Positions 22,471-34,501 of a stretch of 64,000 bases of DNA are shown here, piece after piece (position 1 is the first letter of the stretch; every line of letters starts with the position of its first letter). The notes under the pieces are model-generated. The model was not told the origin of the DNA. It saw only the letters and a list, made by a program, of their open reading frames with translations, and made no database searches. Both the position numbers and the translations under genes were made by a program. The stretch is taken from contig CM054116.1 of assembly GCA_028673005.1 (NCBI GenBank), positions 69,081,315 through 69,145,314 of the forward strand, read 5' to 3'. This DNA is from Tanypteryx hageni. Taxonomy: Eukaryota > Arthropoda > Insecta > Odonata > Petaluridae.

Positions 22471-22798
22471 TAAATTCCACAGGGTTGAGCCTGACCTCAT
22501 TATTGATATACATATTAATTTATTCCAAAATTACCATAGGATTAAATAATTTCTAGGAATCCTATGTCCGGAATTCATAATCTCTACTGAAATATAGCAT
22601 GATTTTGATTACAAAATGTGGAATTTGGATGAATCATTTACCTGCACAGTTTTTATCGATTTCAAAATATATTTAATATGTTTATAAGGAAACTAGAGAT
22701 AATTGTAATTCGAGATCCAACATGCATTCAAAAGAGTAAATATAAAGATACATCTTAATCGAAAATGTCAAAAATATAAAATTTCAAAGCACCGCTAG

Positions 22799-24063
22799 CA
22801 GTGGTGCATAGTGTTTTTTGGAACCCCAAGGCACTATATTTAACGGAGGCCCACCATTTCATATTAATGAAATAAAAATTAAACAAACTCATAGATATAT
22901 TTAACAGGGGATTATATAAATCGTTTTACGGCAGAAAAAAATCATGAACAAGCACTTAAAAATACTTGATCAGATTTTCCCAATAACCACAACAAGATTA
23001 TAAAAATATCTGATGTGTCTTTCTCCATATCTGTAATATTTATAAAAATTCCAAATAGGTTCAATGTTACTAAATATTTGAAGGAACTGCGAGAAAAATT
23101 TAAAGACTTGACAAAGAACAGGAATAAACTTTTGATACTGGGTATAGCCCCGAAGCTCCAACAATTAAGAAAATAAAAAGGAGCGTAAAATCTTTGTAAT
23201 AGTCGCCGGTAGGTGGTGTGGTTGTAAAAATGTAAGATATCTCTTAAAAAATGTATTATATGGAAAAATGTTTCAAACAAAGGTTGTAGAAAATTAATTT
23301 TCTACAACTTTTATTCCAATACTTTTTAATATTTATCAAATATTAAAGCAAATATTTCAAAAAAACGGATAAGTGACAAGAGTAAATACCCACTTTCGGT
23401 TGACCGATTTTTACTAAAACAAATCAGCAAGTCTTCTATTAACAAAAATGTCAAACAAAATTTCACGCTGATCTGTTGAATAGTGTTTGAGTTAGAGCTT
23501 CCACAAAATCCCAGTCACAAACAAACAGACACACACGAAGACACACCCACAGGCATCATCGAGAAAATAGTCAAAACGTATTCAGGAGACCTTAAAACAT
23601 TTCCGTTGAAATCTCTAATTCGATTTGTTTCATGAAAACATTACTTTCTCAATACATACTTCGTATATGGAGAAAGTAAAAACATGCACATTTTGGCTAC
23701 AAAGCAACCGTATTCAGTGGTAAGTCACACAATATAGATAAAGAATTTCTTAGATGTCTTGCTTTTCACTTACAAACACAATAGAAAATAATAAAAAATA
23801 ATTGTGTGTACTTCTCTTGCTTTTAGTTGCGGGGGTCTCAATCGCAGATGGCGCTAGTAGTTCCTACAACTTATGTGTTTGATTTAGAAAACGACTCAAA
23901 TACATTTTTATTTAAATATCCGCGTCGACAAACCGAACGTCATGGTGCGTTTTTGTCAATTTTTTATAAACGCACTACAAAGCAGCTGAAATATGGGACC
24001 ACTCGAAATGCAAGGCCCTAAGTAAGCTAGCGCCTATTGTACCTATATCATAACGCGCCACTG
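22799..24063. mobile_element. hAT-type element (1.27 kb) containing a nested repeat
   Basis: The left end CAGTGGTGCATAGTG and the inverted right end CAGTGGCGCGTTATG are flanked by ACCGCTAG (22791-22798) and ACCGCTAA (24064-24071), which match at 7 of 8 bases. The repeat at 23003-23682 sits inside it. The remaining unique interior is about 580 bp. The short frame at 23827-24021 (FLFKYPRRQTERHGAF) has no motif I recognise. Confidence 0.7.
23003..23682 (+). repeat. Interspersed ~0.65 kb repeat, copy B
   Basis: This copy aligns with the repeats at 5.7 (inverted) and 50.3-51.6 kb. It has a 26-bp perfect palindrome at 23283-23308 (half-site GTTGTAGAAAATT) and ends in a hairpin of ACTTTCTC and GAGAAAGT at 23643-23678. 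A frame containing VIFIKIPNRFNVTKYLKELR near 23.03-23.17 kb parallels the frame in copy A. Confidence 0.78.
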
Positions 24064-24071
24064 ACCGCTAA

Positions 24072-25319
24072 AGAAAAAGGAATCGTCAACTTGAAAAGAC
24101 TTACGAGCCCCTTTCTAAAGCTTTAATAGTTTATTCGTTAATTCATGTGCTAATTTCCGGTTCATGTATGTGTGAATCTTATATTTACGTCTTTCAAAGT
24201 ACGAAAACATGTATCTAATCCGACAGCTAATATGAACACGTTACCATTTCATAGCGCAACAGCAATTATGCTGGAGTTGTTCCGTATTCCAAGCAATTGG
24301 CCAAAAAGAATGTATTTTATAGGAGAGAGACGGAATTCCCAGCGTTGCTCTTTAAAAGAGACGCATATTTTGATGTAGTGCGCCCCAAATAAATCGCAAT
24401 CGAGATGGAGAGAAACTTAATAAATATGTTTATGGAGCATGCGAATGTCTGTATGAGAGAACAGAGCAGTTCTTCGCAATTATACCGAAAGGTTGAAGTC
24501 AAGGCAACGCAGGCCGTTGCAGCACGCTGAGGTAAAGTAATAGTAAAAGAACAGAGAAATGGCTTTCAGTGGTGGTTATTTTTACCCTAGTTTAGAAACG
24601 AACTTCCATTGCACTTGTTACAGAAATAATGCCTTTGTTAATACGACAGATATAGGCAATCATAACTATACTTATCCCCTATTATCTTAAAACCATGAAA
24701 CGCAGGCCATACGTTGTCAGGGAAAGAGAAATACATGCAACAAACCTTTTGAATGCTTCTTAAACTTAAAATGGAAGGCTGGGAGTTTGGTTTAAAATTG
24801 CGTAGACAATCGCGTAAATTAAGAAATGCGCGGGAAAGGGAGCGATTGTTGGCTCCCTGTCAATTAACATTTGTTGGCGATGATTATTTTACACTTTATT
24901 TTGAAATGTCCCACTTTATTTTTTTGATTGGGAAATCAAATGATAATATTAAACTCAGTAATTCCATAATAATCTTCTTTTAAAATCAATTTAGAAATTT
25001 GGAACCCTTGCAGGAAAAATAAGATAAAAACATCTATTTAGCATGGTCGAATTAAAAATATCTCCATCGATCTTCATTGAAGTCAAACTGAATTAGATAA
25101 AGCGCGATTATGGTATGCACTTCCATTTGCTTTACATATCGATTTATTTTTACTGCATTAATTGGCTTAAATTTTTAATACCAAAATCATTATAGAAGCC
25201 TACAAATTTCATTGGATACCCTATTATAAAATGCACCGCTTGTATCAGAAATAATAGTGCGTGCTTACGCCAACTCCTTGAGGAGAGGTGCACTAACAAT
25301 ACCAAACGGTATGTATTAT
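24072..25319. other. No recognised feature
   Basis: AT-rich DNA with short open frames only. I found no terminal repeats or RNA motifs. Confidence 0.45.
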
Positions 25320-26748
25320 AATTAGGCTTGGTAGAATTTGACATTTATTTTTTTTTAAATCGTCTATTCAAATCGAAGTTTATTTTCCCGAGTGATTTTC
25401 GACGAATATCGACGCTTAAAATTACTACTACTAGAGGCTTGGTAGTTTTCGACGTTTATTTTTCTTAAAAATCGATGTTTATTTTTCCTAAGAATCCGCG
25501 ACCAATATCGACGTTTACTTTAATATATGTATTTGACTAGGCTTGGTAGTTTTCGAAGTTAATATTTCTTAAAAAGCGACCACTACCATTGTTTGTTTTC
25601 CCTAAAAATCAGCGACGTACATCAACGTTTATTTTTATACATATAATTGGGCATTTTAGTTTTCGACGCTTATATTTTGGCCAAGAGGCTGATTAGCCAG
25701 AAATACACACAAACATTGACGTTTATATTTTTTTTAAAGCGATTTTTACTACGGACCTTTATTTCAATACATTTCATCAATTTTTATCTAGAAAAGTGTT
25801 ATAAATTTAATTCGTTCTGATTAAATTGAACTAAATGTGCATAAAAAAGGAAGGCTTATTTTATGCTGCTTTGTTTGTTGTTATATATATTTTCGCGAAT
25901 GTGTTGTCGTTGACTTCGACCACCAACCTGGAACAATTAATTTTTCGCAATAAATCATAAAGTATATTCTACTCGGTAATTCGCGCCCCTTATTCACGAA
26001 ATCCTGATCATTAGTCAGATGTCAATGTGACGTGAATATAATGCACAACCCAATGTATGAATGAATATTTTAATGAAAAATATCTCATCTTGTAGAGTAA
26101 CGGAACGATGCTTCTTCGACAGCAATGCAATAGAAACTAAGCACGCGGGATAGTCTCAGATGGATTATATAAATTTTGACAGGGTGCTATTGGAAATGCC
26201 ATAAGGCCATCTGACGATCGGTGCTCATTTTTCAGTCACATCTACATCTACAGTTTACCCTGCAAGCCACCGCAAGGGTGTGTGGCAGGGGGAGTCCGGG
26301 AGGTTCGCAAATAATGTCGCGCAGAGGACGCAATAGACGGTAAATGGAATCCAAAATGCATATGGGTTATCGGATCTGGCCGAGGGTGAAGAAAGAGCGC
26401 AATAAACTGATCATAATATTTTGTCCATTACCTTTGGATCCCACGGATGCTCAGTATGTGCCCTTAAGACAGTGACATAAGCGACATTAGAAAGCTAATT
26501 TCGAATGTTGTGTGGCCGTTTGATATGATAAATAGAAACTGTCTCTACTGTTTTGGATGTATGGTGGTAAAATATGTTAAATTTTAGAGCGGATAACAAA
26601 ATTTTAAATAATGACGCATAAATTTCGTAGAAAATGTATTGATGAAAATCGACATTTACACAATTCATTTTTGTCAAGTTAAAATTTTTTAATAATTCGA
26701 TGTTTATCGACATTTATCGCTTTAAATCTAATCCTACCAAACCTAATT
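25320..26748. mobile_element. TIR element of unknown type with tandem subrepeats in its left arm
   Basis: AATTAGGCTTGGTAG at 25320 is matched by AATTAGGTTTGGTAG on the opposite strand at 26748. The left arm repeats AGGCTTGGTAG at 25324, 25435 and 25539, giving diverged units of about 104-111 bp rich in TCGACGTTTATTTTT-like words. The right arm has inverted relatives (ACATTTATCG, ACATCG). There is no transposase. A different repeat lies at 26.24 kb inside it. No clear target duplication was found. Confidence 0.55.
26237..26300. repeat. Dispersed repeat signature with TCTACA units and a stem
   Basis: CACATCTACATCTACAG is followed by a hairpin in which CCTG and CCAC pair with GTGG and CAGG across CGCAAGGGTGT. 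I recall closely similar 'TCTACATCTACA...GCAAGCCACC...GGTGTGTGGC' sequences as abundant in several hemimetabolous insect genomes, probably attached to retroelements. That recollection is unverified here. Confidence 0.5.
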
Positions 26749-27196
26749 TTAATCTACAAAGGAAAAACACATTTCTGCTGATAAAATTTTCTTCCAAGTT
26801 TTCATTATAGAACTACGATATTTATCTTACCTGGGAAATTCGCGCGGTCTTGGTTGCAATTGAAAGATATGTCTTAACGTATCTTTATATAAAATTTTCT
26901 GAATTTGAAAGTTTGGCAATATTGTTTTACGATTACTGGCAATGCCCAAAAAAGTAATTCTTGAAATACAAACGAGAACAAAAGAATATCTTTCGATTAT
27001 GAAAACGAAAGGAGGAAAGAGAGAACGAACAATATTTAGAATACGATCGATATCTAAATCAACAGAAACTGGAAATAAATCAGAGGAGCAAGTCGAGAAA
27101 ATGTAGAAACTGAAAGGAGCAGTTTGTTTGGTTGAGTGCCCAGTCATTTTGCCTCTCTTACAGCACAAATGGGTATCTCAGAGGTAGTGCAATTAA

Positions 27197-27450
27197 TAAC
27201 CGGGGAGGGAGGAGGGAAACCCGGTGCCGGCATTTGCCTGCTCTTACGAAGAACACCAGGGGGGCCAACGGCTTAACGTCCCTTCCGAAGGACGGAAAAG
27301 CTGAATTTGCGCGGTCTCCTCAAACCACACAAACAGGGGGCCGGGCGACATTGGAAAAATCCTACTTGCGCAGGATTCCTGCCCGCTGCCTTTTCAAGCA
27401 GCAGGCGAGTAGCAGCCAGCATCCTAACCACTACACCACCGGCACCCCAT
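27197..27450 (-). mobile_element. tRNA-derived SINE, copy 1
   Basis: On the minus strand the head has box A GGTGTAGTGGTTAGGATGC (near 27.43 kb) and a degenerate box B GGCAGGAATCCTG. The body contains GGGACGTTAAGCCGTTGGCC and TCGTAAGAGCAGGCAAATGC, which has a diverged match in the copy at 52.23-52.45 kb. The open frames across it on the plus strand are not genes. Confidence 0.7.
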
Positions 27451-27699
27451 AGATGCAGTAAAAAAACTTCAAATCAAAGGACAAAAATTACCCAGCATAA
27501 TTTGAAAGCATGAATTAAGGAACATATAGATGAACTTAACTGTGGAAGAGTAATAGAAACATGCATATATTATGAATCCATGTATTTTTAAAAAACTATT
27601 AAATGCATAGGAGTTTTGGGTTGACTTTCCTCACGGTGCCAAGTTGCAAGTGACAGCGCCGCGACAATAAAAATATCGGTTTCGCCGAGATATTTTGCA

Positions 27700-29050
27700 A
27701 GCATATTTATTTCTAACTAGCAGAAGTACCCGGACGTCGCTCGGGTTTAAGGCTAAGAAGAAATAATCAATGCCGAGTACACAGAAACGCTTTAAGTACG
27801 AAAAAGTTGCAAGTTATTTGACTCGATTCAACGTTGTTCGGGTTTCTGATTCAATATTGATAAGAAAATTATATTTGAGTGTTAATCATTCAACCTTCCA
27901 TTACATAACAGTCCTGTATTAATACAATATATGAAATTTAGCAAAGATTCTTTTAACAAAAAAACTTCAAATTATGACAGTGAAGAAGGAAGCTATGAAA
28001 AACCGGAATTTCTCCATGAAGGCCCGGGTGGGCTTTATTTGGATCATTTTCTTGCAAATTTAAGTAAAGTTGTCTTCAGCTCACGATTTCAACACCAGCG
28101 AAGACCCATCGCAGACATAAGACTTTGCATTTCTAGCAAAAGTTGGGCTCACTGTCAAAGATAATGAACTTTTTGAGAGCCAATCTTGCGAATTTGATAC
28201 GTGACTTCCGTTAATAAACGCTAATTTTCGAATCTAAAATTTTTTTTCATTACTGAGTAACTTTCAGAATATTTTAATACTTTGTTAATAATGTTACACC
28301 CAAATTAATAAAATATTAATTATTTTGATGCAGGAAAATATTTCAAGTTTTGAACTGCATAGTTTTGACATTTCTGACGAAGGTTTTTAAATTTAAAATT
28401 TTTACATTTTTCTCTACCTTTTCCGCAATTTTTGCACTATACACCTTAAAAATATGCCTCTTGCATGTACGAATTCGCTTTTACATATAGCTTGCGCTAA
28501 TCTTTATCTCACAATGCCAACAATGCTATTGGCAGAAGTTTGTTTATTTACGATACCACGATAAAAATAACAAACTCGCATACCCGGTTTTCCTAGTTCA
28601 AGAAGTCGGCAACAATTGTATATACATGACCATATGTTTTCGATTAAAAAATGTAGAAATTTTGCTATTAATGTGTAATTTAGGAAATCTTTGGTCCGTA
28701 TTTGAAATTCGACGGTAGGGAAACAAAACTTCATTCATTTCTGCGTTCCTGGGTTCAAGTCTGGAACTCGTTCTTGGGTTATTAGTAATTTTAAAGTCAA
28801 AATTAAAATTTGTCTACACTCATTCCCGTGTTATTCAAATGGGAAAAATTAGAAGAGAAAATATTTTTTAAAATTAAAAGGGTCAATCAAATCGGTTTAA
28901 AAACTATACTACACCACCTTTCTCTGCACTGCGATTAAAATGATACCTTTCTCTTGCTTCTACGTTCTGTACTTCTCGAGTTATAGAATCACGCACATAC
29001 ATACATAAATACATACAAACACTTACTTTTATAGATATATAAGATAAGAT
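27700..29050. repeat. Probable interspersed repeat with a CCCGG...GCTCGGGT head
   Basis: The left part reads CTAGCAGAAGTACCCGGACG then TCGCTCGGGT, a phrase I recognise as typical of widespread arthropod repeats. The right part ends in CATACATACATAAATACATAC and then TTTATAGATATATAAGAT, also typical of their 3' ends. Both limits are approximate. The open frame at 27931-28164 has no recognisable domain. Confidence 0.4.
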
Positions 29051-29055
29051 TGTTT

Positions 29056-29700
29056 GAAATAAATACTTTCCTAGAGCAAATTTGCGGTAATCGCTATTTA
29101 ATCGCGGGGAAAAGGTCAGTTCAATGGATTAAAAGGATTTATTCCTGTGATTTGTATCAAATGCAATCATCGTCAGGGTGTCGTGCGAGCATCGCATCCT
29201 GAAGATTCGCATAGATTCCACTTCATAGTGAAATTTACACCACTTGTTGTTGTTACTTCACAGCTTGATGCAAGCTGCGTCCTTAATGCCAACGGTTTAG
29301 CATATAATAGTGCGGCGTCAAGGTTTAGATTCCACACTCGAGAAAGGGAAAAGTTTCACATCAACGCGAGAGAGAAAAATCAGAATCCCCCGCCATTCCA
29401 CTTTAGTTCGCCTTTTCCCCGCAGCGGGGCGCCACCGGCGGTTCCCATTATATAGCCTTCAGACTCTTCCGCGAGAGGTCTAGCGGCTGAGGGCTTTTGC
29501 CCCAAGATATCTCCCGCTCCTTCCGACTTCCCCCCTCCCCCAACCCCCGTGTTCGCCCGCCCCCCTCTCCCGCCTCATCGACTCCGACCCTCCTCCTCCC
29601 CCTCAGCGCCTACAACAGAACGTGGCATCCTTTGGCCTTTCCTCCCACCCGCAGGGCCAATTATCCCTCTCTTAGATCGGTTCAAATTGTTCTCTTGGGG
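29056..29700. other. CpG-richer spacer, possible host regulatory DNA
   Basis: CpG content rises from about 29.15 kb and a C/T-rich run spans 29.5-29.66 kb. TATATAG at about 29450 could be a TATA element but lacks a convincing initiator 30 bp downstream. No motif-bearing frame was seen. Confidence 0.3.
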
Positions 29701-30325
29701 GACTGGAAGTAGGGGAAGGGCCGCGGGATGGGAGGGAGTGTATGGAGGGAGGAGAGAAGAGGGGGAGGGAGGAAATTAGAAATAGAAAGGAGAAGAGGAA
29801 ACGGGGAAGGAATCTCGGATTGGAGGAGAATGAGGTAGATAGTTGAGGGTTTAAAGGTAAAATTGGAAGAAGAAAAGAGCGCAGCGGTGAATAAATGGAG
29901 GGTGGAAGGAAATCGAATGAGAATGGGATATCGTGGAGGAGGTGGAGAGGGAGTGAGGGAGAAGTTTGTCGTAAAAGGAAGGAAAGAATTTGAAAAGGTA
30001 AGTCTGGGTATGAAGAGATCGCCGGGCGAGTGCGGCGTGTGTGTGTGTGTGTGTTTTTGCGCGCGCCTGTATTTTCCAAAGTGAGCGGAGTATTTGCGGA
30101 ATTTATGGCAACAAGAATTGGCTCATGAAACGCGGCAGTCTGTTAAAATTAAAACCGTAATTTCTGAGACGGCGTAAAAGGGCGGGGAAAATAAGACGTG
30201 AGTAAAAAGGAAAGTTGGAGGTGGGGAGATGAGAGGGAAGAGAAGGGCGATAGAGAAATTACCGGGGAAAGGGAGAGAAAGAGAGAGGAGGAAACGAAGG
30301 AGAGGGTAGGAGATAGGGTGATGCA
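29700..30325. repeat. Purine-rich (GA) island with a short (GT)n run
   Basis: The plus strand is G/A-rich across most of this segment, with (GT)n at about 30036-30054. Frames on the minus strand rich in Ser, Leu, Phe and Pro are compositional artefacts. Confidence 0.7.
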
Positions 30326-30329
30326 CGGA

Positions 30330-31550
30330 CGGAAGGTCAGATGCAAAAAAATAAAACCCAAGTTCCGCTGACCGCTTGTTTCGAAGCGAGATGCAAGTTT
30401 CTTGTTTTAATCCTCATCTTTCCTCGGCGACGATATGCAAGGACAATCGGAATTATAACCGAGGCCGGAAAAGAGGGTATCGCTCTGATGTTACGACTCA
30501 TCGAAAGAGAGCCTAGTTGCGCGTTGAGCGAAGGTACGCGATCGATTTATTCGATTGAGGGGAGTTTCGCACGTAGTCTTCCTGCGTTTAAAACAAGCTG
30601 AGAATCATTTAACTCAACATTCGGATTATTTTGTACCATAATTCATCCCGTTTCATGATAGTGTTGCCGCGAAGTTCGATTGCTTCAGTGGGATTCTTTA
30701 CGCTTTGAGATCATTAACGAACGAATGACAACAATTAAAAGTAAGCTCTTTGAACTAACTACTAATTCCTGCAAAATATTTTGACCGTTTTTCTTAGAAA
30801 TTTATTATATTAGTATTATAAATATCTTAATTGCGAATGATTTGTTCTCTTTCGAAAGTTACATTGATTTTGCATAACCATTGCTCTTTTTAAGCCTGTC
30901 AATTTAATAAAAACGTTAATGGAATTAGGGAAAGACATACTCGTAAAAGTAAGCCGCTAGTGATTTTGTATTTGACGATAAAATATTTATTAAAGCTTTT
31001 TGGCGTTCTAATTAGTTACACATAAGTTTTGCAGGCATACACGGTGCAAATACGTCTTTATTGTAAGTCGATCGTTCGATTTTTACTTGTTGAAAGGGAG
31101 ATAGCATACCCAATCGCGCATAAACATGCGCCGATTCATACTTGATCGTTCGCTTAACTCTCTGCGACTGAGGGTAGAGATTAATGAAGGACATTGAAGT
31201 CGTCGATTAGAATAAGCCTAATGTGGGGATAATAGTTAAACTTCGCGAATATATATGTATATATATAATTCCTTTCAATCGCTCTCACAGAGTGTAATGA
31301 TTATAAATCTCGGAATCGTTCCTTACATGCCAGAGAAGAAATATCGCACGTCCTCGTTTGACAACCGCCGAAGATTTCGGAATTGGCTCCGATAACTCAA
31401 CGCCCTAACTCGCTTTCCAATTACAAAGGCGGGACCATCGCGACCAATAAAAAGGAACGTTAAAATAACTAGTTTGTCGGCCGAGACTGTACTAAACAGC
31501 GTGTGTCCTTTTCGGCGGGGCCCGTCGCTCGGGTCTGAACCCACGCAGTT
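30330..31550. other. Non-repetitive spacer, mixed composition
   Basis: Sequence at 30.34-30.6 and 31.3-31.55 kb is CpG-richer than the AT-rich DNA between. I see no transposon ends. These segments may be host regulatory DNA but have no decisive motif. Confidence 0.3.
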
Positions 31551-31551
31551 T

Positions 31552-31600
31552 CATATAAAACCGGCAGGGATCGTCATCACTCGTCGCCCCATCGCACCCG
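31552..31600 (+). promoter_or_regulatory. Possible TATA-type core promoter
   Basis: CATATAAAACCGG at about 31553 is followed about 20-25 bp downstream by TCATCACTC, which loosely fits an arthropod initiator. It lies in CpG-rich DNA immediately upstream of a GA island. There is no downstream exon to support it, so the call is weak. Confidence 0.25.
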
Positions 31601-31679
31601 CGGTCCATATACATAAAGATAATTGGCGCGTATTTCAACGAACCTGCGGTGGAGACTATTGTCCCTCCACGCTGAAAAG

Positions 31680-32095
31680 GGGAATATTTGGGAGGAAGGG
31701 GGATAGGAGAGGGGAGGGTTGGGCGTGGTGCATGATAGGGTTTGCAGAAGGGTGGAGGAGGAGGTGGAAGGGTCCTTTCGGGTATTGGAGAGGGTTTCGG
31801 GTAGGGGGGGGGGTTGTAGAGGATAGAGGAGGAAATTAGAGGGGAGAAATGAGAGAGAAGGAGATAGGGTAGGAAGGAGGGAGAAAAGGGAAGAAGGAAA
31901 GAAAGGTGAGGATGTGAAAAGAAATAGTTTAGGAGGAAGGGGCATAAGGAAAAGAAAGGGGGGATGGAGAAAGGGCAAGAGAAAGTAGGGGAGGAAGAAG
32001 AAAGGAGAGAGAAAAGGAAAGAGAAAGAAGGTTGGGAGGGAGTGGTGCCAGAGGAGGAGGCGCGAAGAGGAGAGAAACGAGGAGGGATTAAGAGG
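31680..32095. repeat. Purine-rich (GA) island
   Basis: GGA- and GAA-rich for about 400 bases, including a G-homopolymer near 31.805 kb. It is directly followed by the homeodomain-site segment at 32.11-32.22 kb. Confidence 0.7.
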
Positions 32096-32107
32096 TCGAA
32101 ATTGGGT

Positions 32108-32220
32108 TGGTGTGGCCGGATTGATTGATTAATGGCTTTAATTTCGGAGCAAGTTCCGACCTCTCATATTGTGTCCTCATCTGGCCAAAGTGCTCCCGTT
32201 ACGCTATCAAGATAATGAAA
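32108..32220. promoter_or_regulatory. Candidate regulatory segment with homeodomain-type sites
   Basis: GATTGATTGATTAATGG contains overlapping TGATTGATTA (PBC/Hox-like) and TTAAT cores, followed by TTTAATTTC and ATCAAGATAATG. The segment is non-repetitive and sits at the edge of a GA island, like the segment at 21.1 kb. The evidence is motif composition only. Confidence 0.35.
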
Positions 32221-32524
32221 GGGAAATACGAGTGGGGAAAATCTTTTGCGTCAAATTAAGTTTTTAAGGGGTTTTCTCTCAGTGGAGGGGCGCGCGCGCG
32301 CGAGTGGGGGAAACGGCCACGGTTGAAATAAAAAAAATGGGGAATGTTTCCTAAAGCCTGCCTCCACTTCCTCCATCCCCTCTCTCCTCTCTTCATTCCT
32401 CGGAGGCAAAGGAAACCTTCGTTGGGTAAGGATCGGATGTAGTTCGCTGAGGCGCGAATTTCATCGTCGGAAACTGTTAAACCTCGCGATTTTCTGTCGC
32501 GGATTTCAGCGTTATATATAAACC

Positions 32525-32525
32525 T

Positions 32526-32613
<88 letters not shown>
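32525..32613. repeat. (TA)n microsatellite
   Basis: About 90 bases of TA dinucleotides with one interruption (ATACATA). The TIR element at 32614 starts at its right edge. Confidence 0.95.
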
Positions 32614-32618
<5 letters not shown>

Positions 32619-33518
32619 ACTCGACCCAATATGGACTAACTAAGTTTTATTAATTTTTATGCACCTTTCCCAAATTCTTAAAGAAAAACAAACATAATGT
32701 ACTCTTAAACAGTTTATTTAAGTAAACAGAAAAAAATGTTACTACTATAACGCCTCAACATGGAATTACTGGTTAGCATTTTCCAAAACCTTGCTGTTAG
32801 GCCAGATTAGGAACATATGATCTCAATATGGCCTATTGGGTTATTGCTCAAACTTTACAAAAAAAAGAGAACAAGAATCTGAAATATTTATCAAGTATTT
32901 GTATCAAAATTCTAATGCTTGATTGCTCAAAAATGGTTACAATAAATTGTCGGCAGGCAAAAATAACTAAAAAATGAGAGAACAAAAGTCAAGATTCTAA
33001 TTTTACAGAGGTCAAAATTGAACCACCAAAGATTTAGGAACATTAGGTCATAATTTAATTTAAATTAAGAAATGAACAACAAAATGAGATCTAAAATCAT
33101 TCCAAAAATTCATTGTCATTATTTAAAGCTCACAAAATGGGCAATATGGCCTACTTAGGCCGTAATTGGGAGACTTGGACTAGTAAAACATATTCCGTTG
33201 GAACCACATGACATCTCAATGAATTGCCAAACTTATAGTAGAGACAATTGTCTTGTAGAATGCCTAAAGTCAAGTTCATTAATTACATTTACCTGTACAA
33301 ACAATGACTTAACCGAGGTCTTGAAATTAGATGCACGTAACCACAAACGCTGTCTCAAACAAAATACTCCAACATATTTAGCCACCTGAGCGCATCCAGC
33401 GGAATTCCATATAAATGCAGTTGTTAGCAGTCCACCGAAATACTGCAATCACCATCTATCAATTTAGTCACGAAGTACGTTCGATACGGCGAATAGGCCA
33501 TATTGGGTACAGTTACCT
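32614..33518. mobile_element. TIR element inserted at TA (905 bp), Tc1/mariner-like target
   Basis: The left end AAGGTAACTCGACCCAATAT and the inverted right end AGGTAACTGTACCCAATATG agree at most positions. Both abut TA (32612-32613 and 33519-33520). CAATATGGCCTA also occurs internally near 32.826 and 33.14 kb, perhaps as extra transposase-binding units. No transposase frame survives. TA target choice and insertion beside (TA)n fit a non-autonomous Tc1/mariner-like element. Confidence 0.72.
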
Positions 33519-34501
33519 TATCTATAACAAATAGCTGCTTCTTACGGAGGATATATTATAATGATATAAAACCTAAGGTACTTCTAGATGTTCCACAGGG
33601 CTGAAATTTGGAGGGAACCTTGGTACAAAACCATCAGAAAAAATCGAAAATTCCAAAATTTCCCCTTACACCCCAAGACGTTCATTTTCAAGTCCCATTA
33701 GAAAACCATTTAAATCCGTACAAGCCTTTTTATAATAGCATTTTTAAATTACTTTTAATTAAGGTACAAACTACTAACCTAAATTAGAAGACAGCAAAAA
33801 GAACGAAGATTATTTTTTCCTGAAAGTAGAACACGAATCCGTGCCGAATTAGTCCAATTATTCGATTTTTACTGCATAAAAACGGGATTTTATACAATTT
33901 ATAACAATGGCCCAATATTTCATTCATGACTACGAGACAATGCTTTTCTTCGGGAATTTATTTTACGTGTTAATAAAACTGAAGGAGACCTTAGTGCCTA
34001 GAACTGAAAAGTAGCTTAGTGTCATGACGTCACTCTCAGACCGTGCCATTTAAAAGCAAAGGGAAAACATATTTTGGTACGCAGACAATACTAAGAGGAA
34101 TATTGCGCTGAAATTTTCAGGGTTTGTAGATGTCATGAGTAGGCCTTCGGATAATATGAGACATCTTATGTAGGATTCCTCAGTTCGATTCCAGGCACTC
34201 CGGAAATTGAGTTCTTTTTCCGTAAGAAGAATTAATTTAGTCAACTTCCCGATATGTTACAAAAGTGAAAACGACTTCAAAATTCAAAAACAGGAAAATT
34301 TAGAGAATTATGAAAGATAGTGATGTGACCATAGCAACTATCTCAATAATATTACTAATATTTCAAATAATAGTGATTGTTTTAATCCATTATTGTTCCA
34401 TAATGAAAAAACGAAAATCGGTGCAGAGGCGAAATCTTTTGAATTAGAGAAATATTTCCCATGATGAAATATGTCTCTAAAAAATTAACGTATATATATA
34501 T

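Noticed and set aside
29440..29470. TATATAG as a core promoter
   Set aside because: No initiator at the expected distance, and no exon downstream.
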